Position numbers and translations under genes: made by a program. The notes under the pieces were generated by a model. The model saw nothing but the letters and a program-made list of their open reading frames with translations. It was not told the origin of the DNA and made no database searches. From positions 1-64,000 of the forward strand of contig JAFGQN010000134.1 in assembly GCA_016935665.1 (NCBI GenBank): a stretch of 64,000 nucleotides of DNA. Reading direction: 5' to 3'. Shown piece after piece: positions 43,836-51,368 of the stretch. Each line of letters starts with the position of its first letter. Position 1 is the stretch's first letter. The DNA comes from Deltaproteobacteria bacterium (GTDB lineage: Bacteria; Myxococcota_A; Polyangia; JAAYKL01).

Positions 43836-46134
43836 TTGTCCCCCCTGAAAGAAAGTTGGCGGCAACTTTCGAGTTGATCATCTGCAGATAATTTCCCGCG
43901 CGGCTCACCTCGCTGCATCTGCCGTCGTGCTCGATACGATACGCAATCTGCGGCAGCAGTTGAAGGGCCTGATGAATGTTTCCATTATGCATATGCAGTT
44001 CAGTCAGATAGTTGGCACACATTAATTCGGCAAACAGAGCTCCGGTTTGTCTCGACAATGCCAGCGCCGTTTCAAAGGAATTCATGGCGTTGTCCGGCTG
44101 TGCCAGCGCCAGTTCGATTTTTCCCCGAATGCAGTACAATTCCGGCAAATAGGGCCGTTCCGAATGTGTCAGGGCAATGTCCAGCCCACAATTGACAATA
44201 TCAAAGGCCTCATCCAGCCGATTGTTGCCAAGTTCGATATTGGAAAGGACACACCGCACCAGGGACTGGAACCCCAACTCTCCATTGCGCGCCATATGAT
44301 TGAAAAATCCATCTCGCACCATTTTTGCGCCCGCTTCCGGGTCACCGCTTTTCGCAATGGCGTTGCCCTTGAAAATCATGCCCACACCTTCGTAAAAGAC
44401 AAACTGGTGATTCCTGGAAACGTCGATGAGCCTGTCCGCATAATCGGCGGACTTCTCAATATCACCGAAGAGGTACTCCAGCCAGGCGCCGGTTTGAAAG
44501 GAGATGGCAATGCTGAAGGGATGATGTAAATCCCTGGCATACGTATCCAGCTGTTCGAAGCTGCGTCTGGCGTCCTGCAGTCGTCCGGTATGAAACAGAC
44601 AGAGCGACTGACACATCATATAAAACACATAGGGATCCTGACCGTGATGCTCCAGCAGCTCATTGTCGAAGTGATAGCGAAAAATAAACTGATTCAAATG
44701 GTTGAAACAACCATTGAAATTGCCCATCCAGAAATGGGTATTGGCCAAAGCAATATGCGCCTGAAGCACAATCTGCTCATTGTTCATCTCGGTGCCCTGT
44801 TGCAGGTACTCTCCGGCAAAGGTCAACGCTTCATCGAGCTGCAGACTCAACAGCAAAGTGGACCACAATCCGAACGCCGCCGGAGAAATCTGTCCCTCTT
44901 TATGGTGTTTCAGGTTTTGCGATATGGCTTCACGATACACCTTTACCGCCTCGTTGTCTGCCCATCCGGCCACGCTGCGCAGGCAAATACACTGTTTAAG
45001 CAGAATCCGGGATTTCAGCTCCGCCAGCTCGTCGGATTGACTTGCTGTATCTATCAGATAGAGCGCACGCCGGAACAGTTGAGCGGCCGCCGAATAGTTG
45101 GATTTTGCCATTTCCTCTATTCCACCGGTAAAAAGCAAATGAACCTGCTCCGTACTCTGCGCCAGATGCTGCAGTTTTCGCTCGATGACTTTGCGATGAA
45201 CGCCAAGCAATCGGGCGGCAGCGCTTTTATTATCGCTGCTGTGGGCCAACGCCTTTTGAACAAGTCCCAATTCCACTTTTTCCAGCCTGTTGTTCAGGGG
45301 CAATTCCAGAATCTGGTCCAGCAGAGATGCCAGCTGAGAGTTGGCATCTGGCAGCACTGTGGGGGCCGCGTGAATCTGCACCTGTTTTAACGAAATATTC
45401 TTTCCTTCATTCAGTGTAACGATGCGTTCGACCACATTGCGAAGCTGACGAATATTTCCCGGCCACCTGGACGCACACAGATACGCCATGGCATCTGTGT
45501 CAAACAGAACATCCCGATGGGCCAGATGCAAAAAAAACTGAACCAACCCAGGAATATCTTCCCGATGTTTTTCCAGTGCGGGAATGTGAACATGAAACAC
45601 ATTCAGTCGATGGAACAAATCTTTGCGGAAACGGCCCTCTTTGACCATCGTCTCCAGATTTGCATGGGTGGCCGCGACCACGCGACCGGTGAATTGCTGA
45701 TGGCGTGTGCTGCCCACAGGTCTGAACGTACGGGTATCCAGTACTCGCAGCAGCCGCGTTTGCAGTAAAAGGGGAAGCTCGCCAATCTCATCCAGAAACA
45801 GTGTCCCCTCCGCCACCTGCGATAAAAGCCCGATATGGTTGGCCACCGCACCGGTAAATGCGCCTTTTTCATGGCCAAACAACTGGGACTCAATCAGGTT
45901 TTCCGGAATGGCCCCACAGTTTAAATCAATGAGCGGCGCGCTGCTTCGGTTTCCCCATTTGTGAATCAGTCGAACAATATGCTCCTTGCCCGCACCGGTT
46001 TGCCCCGTCACCAGCACCGCATTGGGAGTACTGCTGATCTTTCGAACAAATTGGTAAATTTCCTGCATAATGCCGGATTCACACAAATGAAAGACGGGTT
46101 TGAATTCCGGCGTGCTCGCCACTGACTGCTTCAT
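43822..46134 (-). CDS. Sigma-54 activator with C-terminal TPR array
   Basis: 770 residues from ATG 46134, preceded by GGGGGGACGC, a ribosome site almost identical to that of the DUF917 gene it overlaps. Layout: short N terminus with no receiver or GAF, AAA+ domain with Walker A TGQTGAGKE (about 43-51), loop GAFTGA (about 91-96), Walker B TLFLDEIGE, then a Fis-type HTH (SAAARLLGVHRKVIERKLQHL, about 305-325) and about 400 residues of helical TPR-like repeats to the C terminus. The TPR region in this position replaces the usual N-terminal sensor, as in some MalT/STAND-like regulators. It presumably activates sigma-54 promoters and probably the DUF917 operon it belongs to. Confidence 0.88.
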   Translation of the reverse strand: MKQSVASTPEFKPVFHLCESGIMQEIYQFVRKISSTPNAVLVTGQTGAGKEHIVRLIHKWGNRSSAPLIDLNCGAIPENLIESQLFGHEKGAFTGAVANHIGLLSQVAEGTLFLDEIGELPLLLQTRLLRVLDTRTFRPVGSTRHQQFTGRVVAATHANLETMVKEGRFRKDLFHRLNVFHVHIPALEKHREDIPGLVQFFLHLAHRDVLFDTDAMAYLCASRWPGNIRQLRNVVERIVTLNEGKNISLKQVQIHAAPTVLPDANSQLASLLDQILELPLNNRLEKVELGLVQKALAHSSDNKSAAARLLGVHRKVIERKLQHLAQSTEQVHLLFTGGIEEMAKSNYSAAAQLFRRALYLIDTASQSDELAELKSRILLKQCICLRSVAGWADNEAVKVYREAISQNLKHHKEGQISPAAFGLWSTLLLSLQLDEALTFAGEYLQQGTEMNNEQIVLQAHIALANTHFWMGNFNGCFNHLNQFIFRYHFDNELLEHHGQDPYVFYMMCQSLCLFHTGRLQDARRSFEQLDTYARDLHHPFSIAISFQTGAWLEYLFGDIEKSADYADRLIDVSRNHQFVFYEGVGMIFKGNAIAKSGDPEAGAKMVRDGFFNHMARNGELGFQSLVRCVLSNIELGNNRLDEAFDIVNCGLDIALTHSERPYLPELYCIRGKIELALAQPDNAMNSFETALALSRQTGALFAELMCANYLTELHMHNGNIHQALQLLPQIAYRIEHDGRCSEVSRAGNYLQMINSKVAANFLSGGTNVIN

Positions 46135-46188
46135 GCGTCCCCCCACAACGAATTGCGCGTGACCCAGGCTGTTTAAATAAACGCTTTG

Positions 46189-46620
46189 TCAACAAATTCG
46201 CTGGACACGTAATATATATATCGAAAACAACACTATTGTAGCATTGGATTGGCCCACGTCGATGAATGAATGCAAAAATTGCATGGGCTCACGTGAAATG
46301 GCCACGCGCCATTGGGCAGGTGCTCGCCACATCGCCCCACATTTTTTGCAGTGCCAATTGTATTTAACAGGCGGCGCCGCACGAAAGGTGAGCCAATACC
46401 CGATACGAAAAAGCAACGCCCCCACCAGAGACAGCCCGATATTAAACCGACCAATTCCATCGGAAGAGCATATGGGACATTTATTTTAAACCACATCAAA
46501 ATCGGTTCCGTCGTCATCCTCGTCTTCGTCGCCCCAATGGTCGTCCCCCGGAAGTTCCATATCCGTGGCAGCCCGCAACAACTCATGAGCCTGTGCCGCC
46601 AGTTCACTTCGCACCTGCAC
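46189..46620 (-). pseudogene. Zinc-ribbon membrane protein interrupted by in-frame stop
   Basis: GTG at 46618-46620 with GGGGG just upstream opens a 44-codon frame (VQVRSELAAQAHELLRAATD, then an acidic tail DDHWGDEDEDDDGTD, then DVV) that stops at TAA 46486-46488. The same frame continues past the stop with NKCPICSS, a hydrophobic segment (IGLSLVGALLFRIGYWLTF), and a second pair HCKKCGAMW: a two-CxxC zinc ribbon split by a membrane helix. There is no ATG, GTG or TTG before the first Cys pair after the stop, so the two halves probably formed one gene broken by a nonsense mutation. Whether it is expressed as two proteins is open. Confidence 0.5.
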
Positions 46621-46656
46621 ACGAACCCCCGCTGTACAGATTTGGTTTAAATATCA

Positions 46657-47100
46657 TTAATCTTTTTGCAGGAGTTGGGGGACAGGGGGAGTGGATTTTT
46701 TTTGACCGGTGACGCGATTGAACAAATCCAGTACGGCGCGCCGCACATTTCCAAACAGGGTATCATCCAGTTTCGCCACCGCTGTCATTGTGCGAGCAAA
46801 GGAGGCCTCGTCTCCTGGCCAAAGTTCCACTGCCACTTTGGGTTCGGTCTCCGCAATCAGGCATTTTACACCATGGACCACAAGAATGACATCATCCACC
46901 AGGCCAAGTCCAGGTATCAGACGACTGGCCCCATCGGCAATAATATCGCCCTCGATCCAGGCGTACAGACCGCTGCCAAGCAGCTTCAGTTTGGCACTTT
47001 TGGGAACCCGTTCGTCTCCCAGCAACCGGACCAGATACCGGGCGAGCCGGGCCGGGTCCCCCACAGGTGATCTATATATGGATTGCAGTTTCTCTTTCAT
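46657..47100 (-). CDS. DUF1232 (YkvA-like) protein
   Basis: 147 residues from ATG 47100, GAGGTG 5 nt upstream; the 28-codon extension lacks a ribosome site. The core GDIIADGASRLIPGLGLVDD then VILVVHGVKCLIAE matches the DUF1232 pattern (DLIPDFIPVLGxxDD). A C-terminal Lys/Pro tail follows. Family members are small, often membrane-associated, of unknown function. Same strand as the prenyltransferase-like genes downstream on the minus strand, 56 nt from the small membrane protein gene, so the four may be one operon. Confidence 0.8.
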   Translation of the reverse strand: MKEKLQSIYRSPVGDPARLARYLVRLLGDERVPKSAKLKLLGSGLYAWIEGDIIADGASRLIPGLGLVDDVILVVHGVKCLIAETEPKVAVELWPGDEASFARTMTAVAKLDDTLFGNVRRAVLDLFNRVTGQKKSTPPVPQLLQKD

Positions 47101-47155
47101 GGTGCACCTCGCCTCAAGATAGAATTGGTCATACGACGCTCCAGCGCAAGTTATT

Positions 47156-47407
47156 TCAACTTTTTCGCAGCTGATTTCTCTCATGCCGCAGCGTGTTACG
47201 TATCGACTTCACCCGGCGCGTGACCACAACAGCAATCAAAATGGAAAACAGTACAGCAACAGATGTAATTACAACGGTGAGCCTCTCCAGCACCCGCTTG
47301 CGTTCCTTTGCCTGCGGCCGAAATCCCGTCGCCCTTTTTCGTGCATATCTGGTGAGTTTCAGCATCTTGCTTTCAAGCGCCACCACATATCGCACGTAAA
47401 TCGGCAT
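47156..47407 (-). CDS. Small single-helix membrane protein
   Basis: 83 residues (or 69 from an ATG at 47365; neither start has a good ribosome site). Basic N-terminal part (RYARKRATGFRPQAKERKR), one membrane helix (LTVVITSVAVLFSILIAVVV) and a short charged C terminus (RRVKSIRNTLRHERNQ). No family recognised. Between the DUF1232 gene and the first prenyltransferase-like gene on the same strand. Confidence 0.5.
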   Translation of the reverse strand: MPIYVRYVVALESKMLKLTRYARKRATGFRPQAKERKRVLERLTVVITSVAVLFSILIAVVVTRRVKSIRNTLRHERNQLRKS

Positions 47408-47434
47408 TGAATGCCACAGATAAATGCGACGCGT

Positions 47435-48592
47435 TCACACTCCGCCCGCTGAGGCATTTTTGAATTCATCGATGAGACTGCCTTCGTAATCGTTGCCAAT
47501 CCCAAAATAAATGTCCTCTTTTGAAATAACCGTATCTACGAGAAACGTATTCTGACCATTGAGAAACACCGGATTTTCAACACATTGCTTTATCAACGGA
47601 TGAAGCTGTGTAGGCATCGTGTCGCGATTTTGGTGAAAACGGGTGAACCCCACATGCAAAACAGCATCGCTGCGCCACGAAAAAGTGAACCGTACCATCC
47701 CTGCACCGGCACATTGGGTGCTGAGTCTGGGAGACACCGTTTCAAACGCCAAATCATTGAGTAAATCGTCGTACTTGTCCGGTGCAACACACGCAGGTTC
47801 ACGAATCATTACATACAAATCCAACGTACCATTTTTCAAATCGAACCCGATGAGCGATATTCGGGACAGTCCCGCTTTTCTCAGGTAGCGCAGGTTCTTC
47901 TTCACGGCCAACGGCAGGTGAGATAGCCCGGGGAAAGACGCAATCGGTTCGGGAGAAAGAATATACCAGACCTTGAAAATGCCCGCTGCCGTATCCAGGC
48001 CAATGCCATATCCCAACAGCTCAAATGCTTGCCGCACCTCGTCATTCAGCGAAACCATTGCCTGTTCGACGGGGGCCACGGCACAGGCTTTCAATGCCCA
48101 GCTGAATGGATCGTCGCTGTGGTCGCGCATCAGCTCAAGAAAGTTAACACTTAAAAACCGGCTTGAATTCAGGTTCGTTGTGGTTTGGATAGAGATGACC
48201 GGACTGCCGAAAAAATCAATCACGGCGCCAAGCGCCCGCACGGTGCTGTTGCGGTTTACCGTGGCATCCAAATCGCGGCCCAGACGCACCAGAGTGTTCA
48301 TCAACGCCTCAGGATCTGATTTTTGCTTTTGCACATAAACGCTGTCGTTGTACCCGCTGATATCCACCCCCATGGACGACAGACTGGAGGCAATTCGATG
48401 GCGATACGCCGTTGGCACCGTTTTGAAAATACCCTCCACAATATCCGTACTGGAGATTTCAGATTTGCCTTTGCCCATGCCGCTTTTTTCCGCCGCCCGA
48501 CTAATGGCTCTGGCGGCCACCAGCTGCATCGGCAAGGGGATGCTGCGAACAATATTCTGGTACAGCCGCCTGGCACGAGCTTCCCATTTCAT
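47435..48592 (-). CDS. ABBA aromatic-prenyltransferase-like protein, copy 1
   Basis: 385 residues from ATG 48592, GGGAGG about 10 nt upstream. The first 60 residues (MKWEARARRLYQNIVRSIP then AARAISRAAEKSG) match the C-terminal helical domain of protochlorophyllide reductase (PCP_red type). The rest resembles the NphB/CloQ aromatic prenyltransferases: DLDATVNRNSTVRALGAV, SRFLSVNFLEL, a central GIGLDTAAGIFKVWY, then GFDLKNGTLDLYVMIR, VRFTFSWRSDAVLHVGF, HPLIKQCVENPVFL and a C-terminal YFGIGNDYEG. The alternation of strand pairs fits the ten-stranded PT barrel. If correct, it would attach a prenyl chain to an aromatic acceptor. A paralogue follows immediately. Confidence 0.6.
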   Translation of the reverse strand: MKWEARARRLYQNIVRSIPLPMQLVAARAISRAAEKSGMGKGKSEISSTDIVEGIFKTVPTAYRHRIASSLSSMGVDISGYNDSVYVQKQKSDPEALMNTLVRLGRDLDATVNRNSTVRALGAVIDFFGSPVISIQTTTNLNSSRFLSVNFLELMRDHSDDPFSWALKACAVAPVEQAMVSLNDEVRQAFELLGYGIGLDTAAGIFKVWYILSPEPIASFPGLSHLPLAVKKNLRYLRKAGLSRISLIGFDLKNGTLDLYVMIREPACVAPDKYDDLLNDLAFETVSPRLSTQCAGAGMVRFTFSWRSDAVLHVGFTRFHQNRDTMPTQLHPLIKQCVENPVFLNGQNTFLVDTVISKEDIYFGIGNDYEGSLIDEFKNASAGGV

Positions 48593-48785
48593 CTGACATT
48601 TCCTCCCGGCACAATTAATTTTGCATTGGTTTGATCTATCACCGAACAATAGAAAAATGCAAAAAAAAAGAGTCCTTCTGCAAACAGTAAGCGTGGTGCG
48701 CGACGCGCTTGAACCTTTGAACAAGCGATATGGAGCAGTTGTTTTGCAATTCTAAAACGGAGACTCTCGTGAAGATGAGAAACGG
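48593..48785. other. Interval between paralogues
   Basis: 193 bases, AT-rich in the middle (a run of nine A at 48661). Too short for a gene. No clear terminator; the second paralogue may have its own promoter here or be cotranscribed. Confidence 0.4.
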
Positions 48786-49946
48786 TCAGATACCCGCCCG
48801 ACAGGCTCTTAAAATCACTTCCTGCATGTCACCACTATAGTCATTCTCAAGCACAAAATAATGATTTTCCCTCTCAACCGCTGTAGTTAGAATGTATTTT
48901 GGGGAACAGGGGGAGAATTCAGGCATCCGGATGCACTTGTCCAAAAAAGCGTCAAATTCAACCGGCACGGTGTTTGGGGCGGAATGAATGGTAGTGAAGC
49001 ACACCTTTTCAATCGCATCATTTTGCCAGGAAAATGTAAAATGCACCACTCGGGATAAAGCACAATGGGTCAGCAGCGAATCAGATATATTACTCAAATG
49101 GAGTTCGTTCAAAAGGTCACTGTATTTTCCGCTCAACTCTGAAGACGGGCAGCGAATCAGCGCAAACAGACTGACGGTGCATTCGCGCAGGTCGAAGCCA
49201 AGCATTGAAAACCGGTCCATGTCAAAACGATTCAACACCGAGCGATTTCGTTTGACCGCCGCGGGCAAATGCTGCAATTGCAATAAGGCGTCCATTTGTA
49301 CAGGCGGCAGGGCGACACGGAGTATGCTCACGCCGGTGGTCACGTCCAGTGTTGTGCCGTATCCCACTATTTCCAGATTCATTTTCATTTCTTCAAACAG
49401 GGACAGCAGAGGTGTGTCGTCCTCCGGGAGGAATCCTTTTAAAACGGCTTTGGTAACGGGATCCGGTGTCTGATGTTGAACGGTGTCCAGATACCGGACA
49501 AAAAGTGTTTTGGGCATTCGGTCATTGGATGCCGCACCAATGGCGATAGGAGCACGGGTAAAGTAGTTACTGTATGCTTCGAGAATGGCTCGGGTTTTCA
49601 CTTCATCCACCGCCACGCCCAGTTGGTTTCCAAGAGTTATCAGTGTTTTCCACAACTGTTTCAAATCTGTCTGAATCACCGACAACCGCTGACTTCCGTG
49701 CAGATATGGCTTACAGTCCACACCAAGCGCAGTCAGATTGGCCACCGTCCTTGCCTGAAACGATTGCGGCACCACCTCAAAAATCCCAGACAGTACATCG
49801 GCCAGGCTCACCCGCATGGCGCTGCGACTGGCAGCGGTTTTTTCTGCGGCCCAGCTGATGGAGGGCGTCGCTATCAGCTTTTGTGGCAGGGGAATATTTT
49901 TAATCACATTTTTATAAAGCGCCCTGGCATCGGGGTCCCATTTCAT
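48786..49946 (-). CDS. ABBA aromatic-prenyltransferase-like protein, copy 2
   Basis: 386 residues from ATG 49946, AAGGA 8 nt upstream. Clear paralogue of copy 1 in the same order: PCP_red-like N terminus (MKWDPDARALYKNVIKNIP), then GVAVDEVKTRAILEAY, KTLFVRYLDTV, GYGTTLDVTTGVSILRV, GFDLRECTVSLFALIR, VHFTFSWQNDAIEKVCF and ENDYSGDM. Differences in substrate-pocket positions between the copies (for example the Arg/Lys-rich strand ends) suggest different acceptors. Prenyltransferase activity and acceptor are inferred from family resemblance only. Confidence 0.6.
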   Translation of the reverse strand: MKWDPDARALYKNVIKNIPLPQKLIATPSISWAAEKTAASRSAMRVSLADVLSGIFEVVPQSFQARTVANLTALGVDCKPYLHGSQRLSVIQTDLKQLWKTLITLGNQLGVAVDEVKTRAILEAYSNYFTRAPIAIGAASNDRMPKTLFVRYLDTVQHQTPDPVTKAVLKGFLPEDDTPLLSLFEEMKMNLEIVGYGTTLDVTTGVSILRVALPPVQMDALLQLQHLPAAVKRNRSVLNRFDMDRFSMLGFDLRECTVSLFALIRCPSSELSGKYSDLLNELHLSNISDSLLTHCALSRVVHFTFSWQNDAIEKVCFTTIHSAPNTVPVEFDAFLDKCIRMPEFSPCSPKYILTTAVERENHYFVLENDYSGDMQEVILRACRAGI

Positions 49947-50279
49947 ATTGGCGTCCTTATTCGGTGAAGCGAGCAACGATAACAGTCCAGATTCTGCTCT
50001 CCTGGTATATCTGATATCCAGGTATCGCCTCGGCAGCCCAGGAAAGGTAGTATACGTTCCTGTTTCGCAGCTGCAAAATGTACTTTAGTCATAAATTTTT
50101 TGTTGGGAGCGCATATAGCAGCAAGTGGATAAAATTGCGCCGTTTTTTTATTCATGACAAAAAATTCATTGGTGCAAATCGAAAATGTTAAAACACTGTA
50201 ATAATCGGTAACCGCATCTCAACACCGCTGGACGCCTGTAACTGTTGGGGTGCGTCATTCAATTTATGGGAGGTACTCA
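49947..50279. other. Divergent intergenic region
   Basis: 333 bases between copy 2 (minus) and the ceramidase-like gene (plus). AT-rich around 50140-50200 with no frame of note. It should hold both promoters. GGGAGG immediately precedes the ceramidase-like start. An inverted repeat GATATCTGATATC-like stretch is visible near 50008-50023 (ATATCTGATATC), a possible operator. Confidence 0.45.
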
Positions 50280-51332
50280 GTGAAAAAACATCCGGTTGTT
50301 CGTTCCCAAACAAAGCCGAACCAACCCAAACCACCCGTTCCCCGGCAGCAAGTCCCGCTGGCCGCATCTGGCCAATTCGCCGCCGCCATCATCCGCCGGA
50401 TGATACACATTGTCCTATTGACGGGGTTGGTGATGGCATTGTTTTGCGCCTGCAGCACCGTTCCGTGCACGTCCGAAAAAGAGGCGGCGGTTCAAAGCAA
50501 AGAACCGCTCACATGGTATCGATTTGACGCCGCTCAACCTATGCATGGTTTTTGTGAAGAACAGGTCTTTGGCAAAAAACAGTGGGTCGCCGAACCGTCC
50601 AATTTTCTGTTTTCGCTCACCACTCTCTTTTTGGGGCTGTTTGCAGTATTGCGTGCCCGGCGCACCACCATGGCGTTTCAATTTGTATTCAGTTTTCTGG
50701 CAGCATATGGCGCATTTTCCGCAGTCTACCATGTGACCATCTACAACGGTATTTACCGAATGATGGACGTGGCTCTCACCTTTGTGCAATCGTTTACTAT
50801 CGTGATGCTTATACACTCACTGTATCTGTATCGACTGAAAGTGAGCGATACCGACGAAGAGAAAAAGCGTTACCGCTACCTCACCAATCTGTGCACCGTG
50901 CTGTTTACGCTGTACCCGGGTATCGTCCACGTCACCGGCGAAAGCAGCGCCAATCCCTGGGTGGCCTGGCTCACCTTTGATTTACTGTGGATTCTCATCG
51001 CCACACTGCTCATTCTCATTTGGAAAAGACGAAAAAAATGGCCCGGCGCCACTGGTGATGAAACAGCGTTCAAATTGGTATGGTCCATAATTGCCACCTG
51101 CGTCATCGCCTACACCGGCTGGTGCCTCGACAAGTTCCTGTGCTCCTGCCAAACCCCGTGGCCCGCCTGGCTCCACCTCCACGGCATCTGGCATCTTTTT
51201 ATGGGCTTATGCTTTTATCTGATGATCAACCTGAGCCGCTTCCTCAACGCCCACGAATACGGCTACCGCCCGGTACTGCAACATTTCCCGCAGAAGGGAA
51301 AAATACGCATTCCGTTTGTAGAGTGGGAGTAG
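50280..51332 (+). CDS. Ceramidase-like (CREST family) membrane protein
   Basis: 350 residues from GTG 50280 (GGGAGG 6 nt upstream; an earlier in-frame GTG lacks one). After a cytosolic basic tail, a hydrophobic segment with Cys residues (ALFCACSTVPC), then about seven membrane helices. Alkaline-ceramidase signatures are in place: FCEEQ...WVAEPSNFLFSLTT, YGAFSAVYHVTIYNG (His about 160), the Asp of MMDVALTFV, and the C-terminal WCLDKFLC with HLHGIWHLFMG (two His). These form the Zn site of ACER-type hydrolases and PAQR/Per1 relatives. It could hydrolyse a ceramide-like N-acyl lipid or be a related membrane hydrolase. Divergent from the prenyltransferase-like pair. Confidence 0.75.
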   Translation: MKKHPVVRSQTKPNQPKPPVPRQQVPLAASGQFAAAIIRRMIHIVLLTGLVMALFCACSTVPCTSEKEAAVQSKEPLTWYRFDAAQPMHGFCEEQVFGKKQWVAEPSNFLFSLTTLFLGLFAVLRARRTTMAFQFVFSFLAAYGAFSAVYHVTIYNGIYRMMDVALTFVQSFTIVMLIHSLYLYRLKVSDTDEEKKRYRYLTNLCTVLFTLYPGIVHVTGESSANPWVAWLTFDLLWILIATLLILIWKRRKKWPGATGDETAFKLVWSIIATCVIAYTGWCLDKFLCSCQTPWPAWLHLHGIWHLFMGLCFYLMINLSRFLNAHEYGYRPVLQHFPQKGKIRIPFVEWE

Positions 51333-51368
51333 AGGCATCAGGGACAGGCGGACCTGCAACGACTGTCT

